This document shows positions 34,751 through 46,498 of a DNA stretch of 64,000 bases, in pieces. Below the pieces are notes generated by a model, which saw nothing but the letters and a program-made list of their open reading frames with translations, did no database searches and had not been told where the DNA came from. A program made the translations under genes and the position numbers. Positions within the stretch are counted from its first letter, which is position 1. The number at the start of each line of letters is the position of its first letter. Source of the stretch: Notamacropus eugenii (lineage: Eukaryota; Chordata; Mammalia; Diprotodontia; Macropodidae); the NCBI RefSeq assembly GCF_028372415.1, contig NC_092877.1, forward strand, positions 253,455,010 to 253,519,009, read 5' to 3'.

Positions 34751-35745
34751 GTCATGGAGGAACTTGTCAAACCACTGGCCAGTTCTTTCATCTTGAATGT
34801 TTCCTACAGGTTCTTAAAGGTTTCTTTGTTCTCCAAGACAGACTGGGAGAAGCTCCTGATGCTGGTGTTCAGCCTGTGCTTGAGCTTCACATCTCTGTCT
34901 GGCTTCATGTGATAGAAATGCACAATGTCAGCTATTTCCTTGGCTCTTGGGAATCCCAACTTCTCATAAGCCTCTGGGGTGATCTTAGAGTCTTTAATCA
35001 CTTTCCCCAAGGTCTTGGAGAGGATGTCTGCATACTGTTGAATTGTCAGGTCTTCTGCACTGAGTCCCACGGCCTTGCCCAGGAACACCTCTGGATACCA
35101 GAAGATCCTAGCAACTGCTGGTCCAAGGTCAGCAATGGAGATGCATCCATGAGGATGTTGTTCATAGGCAACAACAAATTGTAGTAGTCACCATCAGATG
35201 TCTTCATGAGTTTTCAGAAGGTTAGAAAGTTTTCAAAGTCTGCAGCTACCCTGATGCTGGTCATGGGCACTGTAAAATTCCAGAAGTATTCTCTCACTTC
35301 TCCTTTCCCATCAAAGTGTGGCACCTCTAGCTCCCCTTCTTGACATTCTCCAGACCACTGAACACAATGTGCTTCAAGCCCAGCTGTTCACTGACATTTG
35401 CTACTACTTTCCCCTGCTGCAATTCCTTCTCCTTGTTAAAGTTATCCCAGTAGCTGGTCACTAGGAAGGTCCCATAGGTGTTTTTTAATGCTTCCTTCAC
35501 AGGCCTTGGTCATTCAGGTCACACATCACCACTTCAGCTCCCAGGTCTTGTAGGGTCAGGGAAGCAGGTCTGGTCACATCCCGAGTCAATGCTCGTACAG
35601 AAACATCTTTGCCCTTCAAAGCGATGCTGGCAACAGAACCTCCCTAAGAACCTGTCACCCTGAACACAATGCTGATTTTCTTGCCTGCTATGTTCACTAT
35701 CAGAGGAAGGACTGTTTGTGAGGCTTTTCCTTATCCAGCTGCAGC

Positions 35746-36659
35746 CAAAAAGGATTTTAAAAATCAGATAAGAGGGAAAGAAGAAAAAATGGAAAATAAA
35801 ATGAGAGATATAAAAGAGAGAGAGTCAACAGCTTGAAAAAGGAAGGACAAAAATTGACTGAAGAAAACAGCTCTTTCAAAAGCAGAGTTTGCCAAGTGGA
35901 AAAGGAGGTAACAATGTTAACTGAAGAAAAAGTTGGGTAAAGAAATGTCTTACCATATAAGGTAATAGGAAGAGAAAGGGGAAAGAAAAGCGTGGGGGCA
36001 GAATGGTAATGGACAAGATGATAGAGATGATGACAGATTAAGGAAGGCTTTGGTCAAAATCAAAACATTGGGAAAGAGGGACAGGGTGAAAGGAGAGAGA
36101 AAAGTATAAGCACGAGGGGAAATAACATGGAAGGAAGTACATGGTATTCATAACTGTAAATGTGAATGGGATGAATTCTCCCATAAAACAGCAGTGGATA
36201 GCAGAATGGATTAAAGCCCATAATCCTACAATATGACCTTTACAAGAAACATATTTGAAAAAGAGAGATAAACACAGAGTAAAAATAAAATATTAGGGAA
36301 GAACATATTATGCTTCAGTGAAGTTAAAATAAAAAAAGAAAGAAACAGCAGGGATAGCAATCCTGATCTCAGACAAAGCAAAAGCAAAATTAGATATAAT
36401 TAAAAGAGATAAAGAAGGAAATTGCATCTTGTCAAAAAGTAGTACTGACAATGAAGAAGTAGCAATACTAAACCGAGGTGTATCGAGTATCCAAATTTTT
36501 AGAGAAGTTAAAGGAGCTATAGAAGGAAAGTGTCAGGAAAACTATACTACTGGGGAGGGGGGGAGGGTGGTTTCCAACCATCTCCTCTGAGAACCAAAAA
36601 CATCTAACCACCAAATAAACAAGAAAGGAGATAAGGAGGTCAATAATAAACACCAACAC
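35746..36659 (+). mobile_element. LINE-1 ORF1 remainder and ORF2 endonuclease
   Basis: Continues the L1 broken at 34024: KKDFKNQIRGKEEKMENKMR then IKERES (35748-35820), the coiled coil. Most of the ORF1 C-terminus is missing. The endonuclease begins near 36140 with ITVNVNGMNSPIKQQWIAEW and IKAHNPTI, then QETYLKKRDKHRVKI, keeping the catalytic N and E positions, GIAILISDKAKAKLDIIKRD (36350-36410) and SNHQINKKGDKEV at 36605. It ends abruptly at about 36659. Confidence 0.85.
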
Positions 36660-36975
36660 CAGGATCCTTCACATGCCTTTGTATTTCCAGCAGAACCAGC
36701 AGATACCAGCTTGGAAAACCACCATATACAGAGACCCTGTCCCAGGAGGGCAAGAACTGTCTAGGAGACAAACCTCTGTGCATTTCAGTACAACCTCCAA
36801 AGGGCAGGAATCCTCCAGCAACAGAACTTCACATCCTTCAGTATGATCCCGCCAGGCAAGTATCCCTCTATGGTCAGACATTATTTTCTGCTCTGGCATA
36901 GCCCCAGGAGGGCAGGAATCCTTTCACAATGGACCTCCACTTGAATGAGCCTCGCCCAGGGCTGTTTGTCATTCA
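36660..36975 (+). repeat. four degenerate tandem units of 53-58 bp
   Basis: Units at about 36733-36790, 36791-36843, 36844-36900 and 36901-36955. Each carries a CCAGGAGGGCAGGAATCCT-like core and the first three end in TTCAGTA or TGGCATA. The block lies between two L1 segments and directly precedes ORF1 coiled-coil sequence. It may be monomers of an L1 5'UTR or an unrelated minisatellite. The frame at 36669-36899 is not recognised. Confidence 0.65.
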
Positions 36976-37174
36976 AAAGAAGCCAAATGTTCAATAAGGA
37001 AAGTAAAAGTAAAATTGGGAAAATAAATGAGAGATATGCAAGAGAGAGTCAACAGCTTAGGAAATGAAGGACAAAAACTAATGGCAAGAAAAAATTTCTT
37101 AAAAAAATACAATAGGCAAAATAGGAAAAAAAAAATTACTGCAGAAAAAAAAAAACCCTTAAAAAGTAGAATTG
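36976..37174 (+). mobile_element. LINE-1 ORF1 (coiled coil), left part of an interrupted copy
   Basis: The frame 37027-37260 starts MRDMQERVNSLGNEGQKLMA, typical ORF1 coiled coil. It is cut at 37174 by a younger L1 and continues at 38182. The first 37161-37174 bases are the left target duplication. Confidence 0.85.
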
Positions 37175-38181
37175 TTCCCCCAACTGATAAATGGTCAAAG
37201 AATATGAACAGGCAGTTTTCAAAGACAGAAATTAAAGATATCCACAGTCATATGAAATAATGCTCTAAATCACTATAGATTAGAGAGATGCAAATCAAAA
37301 CAACTCTGAGGTACCACATCACACCTGTCAGATTGGCAAACATGACAGAACAGTTGGATGATAAATGTTGCAGAGGATATGGGAGAGTTGGAACACTAAT
37401 TCATTGTTGGTGGAGCTTTGAGCTGATCCAACCATTCTGGAGGACGTTTTGGAACTATGCCTAAAGGAATATGAAAATATGCACACCCTTTGACCCAGAA
37501 ATATCACTTCGAGGTCTGTAGACCCAAGAGATCATAAAAATGGGAAAGGGTCCCACATGTACAAAAATATTTATAGTAACACTCTTGGTGGTGGCCAAGA
37601 ACTGGAAATCAAGGGGATGCCCTTCAATTGGGGAATGGCTAAAGAAATTATGGTATATGAATGTAATGGAATACTATTGCTCTATAAAAAATGATGAACA
37701 AGAAGACTTCAGAGAGGCATGGAAAGATTTAAATGATGTGATGCGGAGCGAAAGGAACAGAACTAGGAGAACTTTGTGCAAGCAAAGACCACAGTGTGTG
37801 AGAGATTTCCTGGTAGACTTGGAACTTCATTGCAATACAAGGACTTTAAAAAAAAAATTCCCAATGGTCTTTTAAAGGAAAATGCCTTCACCATACAGTG
37901 AAAAAAGTATGGAATTCAAAGGCAGAATGTAGCAGATCACGTTTTGGTTTGTTGTATAATTTCTCCTATTCATTTCAATTCTTCTATGCAGCACAATTGT
38001 AGAGAAAATGTATTTAATAGGAATGTATGTGAAGAACCTATGTAAAATTGTATGCTGTTTTGGGGAAGAAGGGGAAAGGTAGGGGGAAGGAGGGAAAAAA
38101 GAACTCTAAGTTATATGGTATCTATTTTGGAACACTTTAAATAAACAAAATTAATGCAAATAAATAAAAAAAATATTAAAA
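37175..38181 (+). mobile_element. young 5'-truncated LINE-1 3' end inserted in an older L1
   Basis: A 1.0 kb L1 end flanked by a perfect 14 bp duplication, AAAAAGTAGAATTG (37161-37174 and 38182-38195). It starts in the ORF2 C-terminal region (CCAACTGATAAATGGTCAAA) and keeps an open 111-codon frame (37540-37875) with PSIGEWLKKLWYMNVMEYYC and the Cys-bearing TLCKQRPQCVRDFLVDLELH end. It then has the 3'UTR (GCACAATTGTAGAGAAAATG, a G-rich GGAAAGGTAGGGGGAAGGAG) and an AATAAA-rich tail. The exact duplication and open frame make it the youngest datable insertion here. Confidence 0.95.
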
Positions 38182-41100
38182 AAAAAGTAGAATTGGTCAA
38201 ATGAAAAAGGAGGCACAGAAGCTAACAGAAGATAGCAATTCCTTAAAAATTAAAATTGGGCAAGTGGAAACTAATGAATCTGAAATATCATGGATCAGTC
38301 AAACAAAATCATAAGAATGAAAAAAATAGAAAAAAATGTAAAATAACCCAGTGAAAAACTGACCTGGAAAAATTGATCCAGGAGAGACAATTTAAAAATT
38401 ATTGGCCTAACTTAAAGCCATAATCTACAAAAGAAAAAAGAGCCTGGAAATCATCTTTCAAAAAATCATCAAGGAAAACTGCCTTGATGCCCTGGAATGA
38501 AAGAATAAAATTGTCACTGAAAGAAAACACCAATGACCTACAGAAAGAGATATCAAAATGACAACTCCAAGGAACACCAAAGTCAAATTAGAGAATTATC
38601 AGGTCAAGGAGAAAATACAGCAACCAGTCACAAAGAAACACTTTGAATATAGGCGATCCATATAGTCAGGATTATGCAGTACCTAGCAGCTTCTACATTA
38701 AAGAATGAGAAGGATTGGACTGTGATATTCTGGAAGATAAATGGACTTCAATTGTAATAAAGTATCAATTATCCAGCAAAATTTAGCATAATCTTTCAGG
38801 GTAGAAGATGAACATTCAATGAAATAGTGAACTTCAAATTTTCCTGAGGAATAGCTCAGAACTGAACAGAAAATTTGATCTTCAAATAAAAGGCTAAAGA
38901 GAATATATAAAGTTGAACAGGAAAGGGAAAAAGAAAAGTCTCAATAAGGATAAACAGTTTAAATCACTAGATGGGAAGATGACACTTGTAACTCTTAATA
39001 ACTATATCTGTATTATGACATTTGGAAAGGTATACATAGAGAGAAGGTGTGAGTATAAGCAGACTTTGATGTGATGATAAAAAAATATTTAAGAGTTCAA
39101 AAAATGTACTGGGTCAAGAGGAAAATATGAGTCAGAAAAGTGTAATAACATCACATGAAATGGCACAAAGACTTTTCACAGTAGAGGGAAAGAAAGAAGG
39201 GAGGAAAACATTGTTTGAACCTTACTGTCATCAGATATGGTTCAAAGAGGGAATAACAGACACACATAATTGGGGACAGAAATCTACCTTACTCTTTAGA
39301 AAGTAGGAGGGAAAGGGGAAATAAAAGTAAGGAGGTGGCTAGAAGGGAGGGCAGAAAGGATGCAAGAAGTAGTGAGGGAAAGGGGATGGCAAAGATAGGG
39401 TAAAAGTACAAGGCAGGAAGTGAAGCAAAAAAAAAAAAGCAGGGGTAGCAATACTGATCTCAAAGCAAAAAAAAAAAAGATATAATTAAAAGAGATAAGG
39501 AAGGAAACTACATTCTAGTAAAAGGTATCATTGCCAATGAAGTAATGTCAATACTAAACATATAAGCACCAATTGGTACAACAATCAAATCCTCAAAAGA
39601 GAAATTAAGGGAGTTAAAAGAAGGAATAGACCGCAAAAGTATGCTAGTGGGGTAGCTTAACTCCCTCTTGTCAGAACTAGATAAATCCAACCACAAAATA
39701 AACAAGACAGAAGTTAAGGAGGTGAAGAGAATCTGAGGAAAGTTATCTATGGTAAACATCTGGAGAAAACTGAACATAAATAGAAAGGAATACACCTTTT
39801 TCTCAGTGGTGCATGGCACCTACACAAAAACTTGCCTTGTAGTTGGGAAAAAAAACCTTCGCACTCCAATGCAGAAAAACTGAAATATTTAATGTATCCT
39901 TTTAAGATCATGATATGATAAGACTCACATGTAATAAATGGCCATGGATAGACTGACTAAAACTTAAATGGAAATTAAATAATCTAATCATAAAGAATGA
40001 GTGGGTCAAAAAACAGATCATCAGAACAATCAATAACTTCATTCGAGAGAATGACAATAATAAGACAACATACCAACACTTATGGGATACAGACAAATCA
40101 GTTCTTATGGGATATATTATATTTCTACATGCCTAGACTAATAAAATGAGAAAGAGAAGATCAATGATTTGGGCATGCAACTAAAAAAGGTAGAAAAAGA
40201 ACTAACTAAAAATTGCCAATTAAAAACCAAAGTAAAAATTCTGAAAACCAAGGCAAGACTAATAAAATTGAAAGTAAGAAAACTGTTGAATAATATATAA
40301 AACTAAAAGTTGTTTTTATGGGGTAAAACAAAATAATAAATAAACCTTTGTATTATGATAAAAAAAGAACAAAACCAAATAACCAGTATCAAAAATGAAA
40401 AAATATGAATTCATGAACAAAGAAGTGGAAACACTAATTAGGAGCTATTTTGCCAACTTTATGCCAAAAAATCTGACAATGTTAATGAAATGAATCAATA
40501 TTTAGAAAAAATATTAATTGCCCAGACTAACAGAAGAGGAAATAATATACTTAGCAACCCCATTTCACAAAAGGGAATTGAACAAGCTATGAATGAACTC
40601 AATAATAAAAAATTTTCCTTGGCCAGATGGATTTACAAATGAATTCAACCAAATATTTAAAGATCAGTTATTTCAAATACTATACAAACTATTTGTAAAA
40701 ATAGGTGAAGAAGGAATCCTACCAAATTCTTTTTATGATACAAATATAGTACTGATACTTAAATTGGGAAGAGCCAAAACAGAGAAAGAAAATGATAGAC
40801 CTATTTTCCTCATGAATAAAATCCTTCGTGAATGCAAAAGTTTTAAATAAATTAGTAGCAAAGAGATTACAGTAACTTTTTAGGAAGACAATGTACTATG
40901 ATCCATTAGAATTTATACTAGTAATCAACACTAGTTCACTATTAGGAAAACTTTTAGCAAAATTGACCATATCAATAACAAAATTAATAGATATATGATT
41001 ATTTCAATAGATACAGAATAAAAGCTTTTAAGAAACTACAGATTATATTTTTAAAAGAAAGTATTCCTTTTAAAAACACTAGGGAGCAAAGAAATCATTA

Positions 41101-43197
41101 AAATGATAAGCAACACTTATCCAAAACCATCAGCATACATTACATGTAATGGGGATAATTCCCGTTAAGATCAGATGTGAAACAAGGATGTCCACTACCA
41201 AGTCTGTTACTAAATATTGTACTAGAAATGTTAGCTTTAGAGAAGAAAAAGAAATTGAAGAAGAGTAGGCAATGAAGAAGCAAAGCTATCACTTTTTGCA
41301 AATGATATGATGGTACACTTAGAGAATCAAGCAAAAAGCTACTTTAAATAACTAAAAACATCAGCAAAGTTGCAAGATATAAAATAAATCCACATAAATC
41401 ATTAGAATTTCCATATGTTACCAAGAAAACCGAGGAACAAGAGGTAAACAGAGAAATTCCATTTAAAATAACTGTAGACAATACAAAATATTTGAATGTT
41501 TACCTTCCAAGACAAGCCTAGGAACTAGGTGAACAAAATTACAAAATGTTTTTCACACAAATAAAGTCAGAACTAAATAACTGGAAAATATCAGCTGCTC
41601 ATGGGTGGACTAAGCTAATAAAATAAAAATGACAGCTTGACAAATTATTTTACTTATTTAGTGCCATGCCAAGCAAACTTCCAAAAGGTTTTTTTTATAG
41701 ATCTAGAAAAAGTAACAAAATTTTTCTTGAAGAACAAAAGGTCCCGAAGAGCAAGGGAATTCATTAAAAGAAATGCAGTGGAATATGACCTGTTCTACCA
41801 CATCTCAAACTGTATTATAAAGCAGTAATTATCAAAAATACATAGTAGGGGCTTAGAAATACAGTGGTAGATCATTGGAAAAGGTTGGGTGCACAAGACA
41901 TAGAAATGAATAACTATAAAAATCTACTGTTTGACTAAATCCAAAGACCCCAGCTTCTGGCATAAGAAATCATTATTTGACAAAAAAAAAATAAAAAAAA
42001 AACCTGCTAGGAAAACTAGAAACTGCAATGGCCAAAACTAGGCATAGAATGACAACTTACACTCTGTACCAAGGTACAGTAAAATGGGTGCAAAATTTTA
42101 GATGTAAAGTATGACACTATTGGCAAATTAGGAGATCAAGGAATAGTTTACCTCTCAGATTTATGGAGAATGGGTGAATTTATTACCAGACAAGAGACAG
42201 AGAACCTTATGAAATGCACAATGGATAATTATGATTACAGTAAATTACAAAGGTTTTGTACAAACAAAGCCAAAGCAATCAAACAGAAATCTTGGAAAAA
42301 ATTTTTATGAGCAGTGCGTTGATAAAGACTTCATTTCTCAGAGAACTGAGTCAGATTTATGAGAATACAAGTCATTCTACAGTTAACAAATGGTCAAAAG
42401 TTATGAGCAGGCAGTTTTCAGATGTAGTAATTAAAGCTATCCACACTCATATGAAAAATCACATATGAATCACATATCACAATTTTCTGAAGAGAAATGC
42501 AAATTGAAACAACGCTGAGGTTCTACATCACACCTACCAGATTGACTCAGAAGATAAAACAAGAAAAGGATAACTGTTGGAGGGGATGTTGGAAAATTGG
42601 AACACAAATGGATTGCTGGTGGAGTTATCAACTGATCCAACCATTCTGGACAGCAATTTGGAGCTATACCAATATGGTTATAAAACTGTATATGCTTTGA
42701 TCCAACAATATTACTAATATGTCAGTGTCTTAAAGAGATTATAAAAAAAGGAAAAGGACCTAACTGTACAAAAATATTTATAGCAGCTCTTTTGTGGTGG
42801 CAAAGAATTAGAAATTTAGGGGATGCCCATCAATTGGAGAAGAGTTGAACAAGTCGTGAATTTTAGTGAATTAATATAATAAAATATTATTGTACTATAA
42901 GACTTGATGAGCAGGCAGACTTCAGAAAAACTTGGAAAAACTTACATGAACTAATGTTCCATGAAATGAGCAAAATCAGGGGAACATTTTAGAAAGCAAC
43001 AGTAATGTTATTCAAAGATCAGCGTTGATAGAATTAGTTCATCTCAGTAATGTGTGGATCCTAGTCAACTCCAAAACACTGATGATGGAAAATGCTATCC
43101 ATATCCAGAGAAAGAATTATGGTGTAGGAATGTAGATCAAAGCATACAATTTCTCTGTCTCTGTCTCTGTCTCTGTCTCTGTCTCTGTCTCTGTCTT

Positions 43198-43279
<82 letters not shown>

Positions 43280-43360
43280 TCTTCTTTCTAGTGCTTTTTC
43301 GCTTCCAATTCTTCCTTACAACATGACTAATGTGGAAAAAAGTTTTAAAAAAAGAAAGGA
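38182..43360 (+). mobile_element. LINE-1 ORF1 end, ORF2 and 3'UTR, right part of the interrupted copy
   Basis: Continues ORF1 (KKEAQKLTEDSNSLKIKIGQ then VETNE-, 38210-38280; RNA-binding part to about 38800). The ORF2 endonuclease lacks its first part: it resumes near 39425 at AGVAILISKQK-like residues after an A-run, then KRDKEGNYILVKGIIANE-like sequence (39490-39540) and SELDKSNHKINKTEVKEVKR-like sequence (39670-39735). The RT is well preserved in pieces: [20 protein letters not shown] then [20 protein letters not shown] (40630-40750), FRSDVKQGCPLPSLLLNIVL (41165-41225), and the MMVHLENQ region (41300). The C-terminus spans 41630-42880. The 3'UTR has the (CTGTCT)n(CT)n tract and ends A-rich at about 43360. 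It is broken by stops and frameshifts. Confidence 0.88.
43152..43276. repeat. (CTGTCT)n(CT)n compound microsatellite in L1 3'UTR
   Basis: About eight CTGTCT units followed by about 37 CT units. It creates the repetitive frame at 43054-43326. Same L1 3'UTR position as 16628-16711. Confidence 0.97.
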
Positions 43361-43957
43361 ATAATGGTCACTAAGTAAGTTTAGCATGCAAATAAATGAG
43401 AACCATTATAAGTGGATATTGAATATGGTGTAAGAACTGCTCTGTGAAAGGAAGATTAGGCCTACTACGTATGAGTTCAGAAAGAAAAAAAAGGGAGTAA
43501 TTGATAGAAATTACAAAGAAATAAATTTATGCTTGGTATAATTAAATATGTTGTAATTAAAACTATCAAATGTGAAATAGACAGTCCATATTTTCCCATA
43601 ATACCAATCTTAAATTCTGTAAAATGGTTAGTGGGGCATGATGAAGAAGGAATTCTTTTTCACTAAGAGTTTTGATGAAAGGACGAAATAAGTTCCTTCA
43701 CATTCTGAAAATCTATGATTTTAATAATCTCAATGACCTTTATATAGTTCAGTTCACAGACTTGGTAACCGCCCTCAGCGGTATTTCAGCATGTAGGCAA
43801 AACAACAGTGTGTGAATAATTAGCCAGGGAACCTCGAAACTAAGACAGAGCAAGTGATGGCACAGGCAATAGGTAAAGTTAGCATGTACAAGAATTGGTA
43901 TAAATGGAACACAAGCTTAGTTAGGGTCGTGTCAGGTGCACAGAAATCTGAGATCTG
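43361..43957. other. unclassified DNA
   Basis: No gene or transposon recognised. Confidence 0.55.
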
Positions 43958-44155
43958 AATAGAGTAATGGAAAAATCACTTGATCTGAAATCAGAAGAGA
44001 TAGGTATAAAATGTCCTTATTGATCATGTGACCATGGGCTAGTTAGCTAACCATTCTGATCCTCAGTTTCACTGTTAATAAAATGGACATAATGCTTACG
44101 TTATGTACCTATTAGACTAATATGAAAATTACAGTATCATAGCATGTGAAATAAT
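43958..44155 (+). mobile_element. MIR-type CORE-SINE
   Basis: Sense copy: AATCACTTGATCTGAAATCA, CATGTGACCATGGGCTAGTT, CTGATCCTCAGTTTCACTGT, AATAAAATGGACATAATGCT. Confidence 0.85.
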
Positions 44156-44197
44156 TTTGAAAATAAAAAATGTTTAAAAATATCAATCATTGTAATC

Positions 44198-44285
44198 AGA
44201 CCTCAAGGGATAGAGAGTTGACCTCTGAGTCGGGAGCACTTTGCTCCAAGTCCTGTCTGTACTACTGTCTCTGCTACTAAATAAT
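44198..44285 (+). mobile_element. tRNA-headed SINE fragment
   Basis: GATAGAGAGTTGACCTCTGA, GTCGGGAGCACTTTGCTCC and AAGTCCTGTCTGTACTACTG resemble the head of the marsupial tRNA-derived SINE. The body and tail are missing. Confidence 0.6.
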
Positions 44286-44974
44286 ACATAAGATGGTCAG
44301 ATAGAGATCAGTTGTCATTCTTGTTCATTTTAGGCAGGTTTTTATATAGAAAGGGATTGAGAAAGAAAAAATCAGATATTCTCCACCAAAATGTCAAAAG
44401 AGATTTTGTTTGTTTAATATAAGTGAAACATATTTATTATTATGTAGTGGACATTAATATTTCCCAAAATTAGCAAGGAATGTTTATTTTTCTTATGCTG
44501 TGAAAGTATTAAGGATATTACCTCATAATTGAGTAGACAACTGGAGAGCTTTAGAAAAATAATCTTGTTTATTAAATCTGTGGTATGTAGAATCTGTTTA
44601 TGAGAACTTAATTTAATTCACAGGGAAACAATTTGTGTACCTAAAATTTCATTGCTAGAATTAAATGGAAGTGAATCTTACACTAGACAAAATAATGTTG
44701 AGTTTATAAATTTTTTCTTTCAATGCTTTTATAATTTCAATTTAAAATCATTTGTACTTTTCAAAATTCTGTTGCCCTTATGAAATTAAAAAGATATGAT
44801 GAACTTTGGATATGATTTTAATTGTGGAAATACTCTATAGTAAACAAATATTTTGTTATTGAATAAATCAGTGCATATACATTCAATCTGTTGTTTTCAC
44901 CTTTTTCTTCTCAACTGGGCCATTTTCATTTTTTGGATGTCTTTCTACTGTTACTTTTGTATATTTAATTTAGT
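44286..44974. other. unclassified A+T-rich DNA
   Basis: Nothing recognised. Confidence 0.55.
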
Positions 44975-45225
44975 CATAGCTTCATATTACCTCAGACCTA
45001 GACAACTGCAATGACCTTTAAATTGGCATCTCATTCCCAAGTATCTTTCCCTTCCAATATTTAATCGACTCTGCTTAATGCTAAAGTGATATTCCTACAC
45101 CAAATTTCTTATTATCCCCCCAACTCATAAGTTTCAACAGATTTTAATTCTAAGATCAAATATAAAATGTTCTTCTTTTTCAAATCCTTCACAATCTGAT
45201 ATATTACTACCTATTTGGTGTAGCC
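44975..45225 (+). mobile_element. LINE-2 RT C-terminal fragment
   Basis: ACCTCAGACCTAGACAACTG (from the dyCN motif), AAAGTGATATTCCTACACCA, AGATCAAATATAAAATGTTC and CAAATCCTTCACAATCTG follow the order seen at 9090-9290 in the longer L2. Confidence 0.75.
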
Positions 45226-45974
45226 AAAGATTGACCAATGAAGTCAGTTTATAAGTGTACAGAGTACCACTGATGTGGTTTTTACTTCCAAGAAGCTTGG
45301 AAGTCTAATTCCAGGATGCATGCAATAGAAGGTCCTCAGAGTGATTTAAAAAAATATATATATATACATATATAATTAGGCATTGTAAATGGTTCTGGTA
45401 AACCAACCAGATGATGCACAGCATTCTTCCTATGCAGCTGCAGATGTGAAATTGGATGTACATTCAAAAGAGTCTTGGCTTTGTTGTCTTAATGAGAGTT
45501 CCTCATTTTATTCCTTCACTACCAATATCTGTTGAGCAACAATGCTGAAGAGAAACCTTGGCCTTTCTCCTTCTAAAAACATAATAGTGACTTTTTGAAC
45601 CCAATTCAGAAATAGTTGAAAAACGGATTTATCTTGGGAAAATGTCATATTTTTTAACTTGATGGGAATGCTATGTCATTAGAGGACAAGGTATTATGAA
45701 GGAGTTTGTGATCATTAGATGTTGTGGAGAAATGTCAGTACTTCTTTTCTTGCTACATCTTTGAAGCAAACATTATTTTAAAAAAAAAGTTTACTAAAAC
45801 TGGTGATATGGAAATAGAGTTCCATGTAAGTGTCTTACATCAATTGAGGCAGTGGCAAGAAATGTAATGAATAGATGCTTCAGCTGACAGTATTACAAAA
45901 GCGAGTAAAAAAGTGGAAAATAAATTATAGACAAATATTACAAGTGAATATTCATTGAAAAACTTTTAATAAAA
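45226..45974. other. unclassified DNA
   Basis: Nothing recognised apart from a short TA run at about 45352-45375. Confidence 0.5.
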
Positions 45975-46498
45975 TGAGGAAAGAAATGGAAAGGAACCTT
46001 ATCTCCAATTATATAGAAAGCTTGCTGAAAGTTTTAGGTAGATACGACTTATTTACCATTTTAAGGAAGGCTTCATTCATTTCCATACTCGCTAGTGTTT
46101 TTAATAGAATGCATGCTATATTTTCTCAAAAGCTTTTTCTATATCTATTGAGATAATCATATGGTTTCTGTTAGGTTTCTTGTTCATATGATCAATTACA
46201 CTGAGAGTTTTCCTAATAAAAGATCAGCCCTCCATTCCTGGCCTAAATCCTACTTGATCAAAGTATATTATTCTCCTGATAATTTGCTTTAATCTTTTTG
46301 CTCATATTCTACTTAAAAATTTTGTATCTATATTCATTAAGGAAATTGGTTTACAATTTTATTTCTGTTTTGGCTCTTCCCAGTTTAGGTATCAGTACCA
46401 TGTTTGTATCATTAAAAGAATTTGTTAGAACCCTTCTTCACTAATTTTCTCAAATTGCACATATAATATTGGAATAAATTGTTCTTTAAATGTTTGAT
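45975..46498 (-). mobile_element. LINE-1 ORF2 RT fragment, left part of an LTR-split copy
   Basis: Antisense L1 RT: TTGAGATAATCATATGGTTT (reverse of the ISIDAEKAF region), AGATCAGCCCTCCATTCCTG, CAGTTTAGGTATCAGTACCA (reverse of the LIPKLG region). The L1 stops near 45975 inside the RT. The FADD box, C-terminus, 3'UTR and tail are all missing. Confidence 0.85.

Larger units (their letters stand above)
34025..35745 (-). pseudogene. NMRAL1: processed pseudogene of an NMRAL1-like (NmrA-family, HSCARG) gene
   Basis: Intronless antisense copy of an NmrA-like family domain 1 mRNA. NMRAL1 is an NADPH-sensing, dehydrogenase-like regulator with a Rossmann fold. The presumed start at about 35705 reads ATA-GCA-GGC-AAG-AAA, then ISIVFRVTGS, stop, GGSVASI, a decayed form of the dinucleotide-binding GGTGAQGGSVA loop. 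Next come VRALTRDVTRPASLTLQDLG and AEVVMCDLNDQ (35500-35600), then VVANVSEQLGLKHIVFSGLE near 35380. The last 94 codons (34804-35088) are open and include GLSAEDLTIQQYADILSKTL, ITPEAYEKLGFPRAKEIADI and SFSQSVLENKETFKNL before the stop. Stops and a frameshift break the N-terminal half. The presumed 3'UTR (34800 to 34025) contains three CORE-SINEs. It ends in an ATTAAA-type signal and an A-rich tail (T-rich near 34028-34040). Imperfect 10-12 bp direct repeats (near 34015 and 35746) flank it. Confidence 0.88.

Noticed and set aside
34738-35184. 148-codon plus-strand frame
   Set aside because: It is a shadow of the antisense NMRAL1-like pseudogene, whose own frame gives a clear family match.
36669-36899. 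76-codon minus-strand frame with several Cys residues
   Set aside because: It runs through degenerate tandem units. The repeated Cys and Leu pattern reflects the DNA repeat, not a domain.
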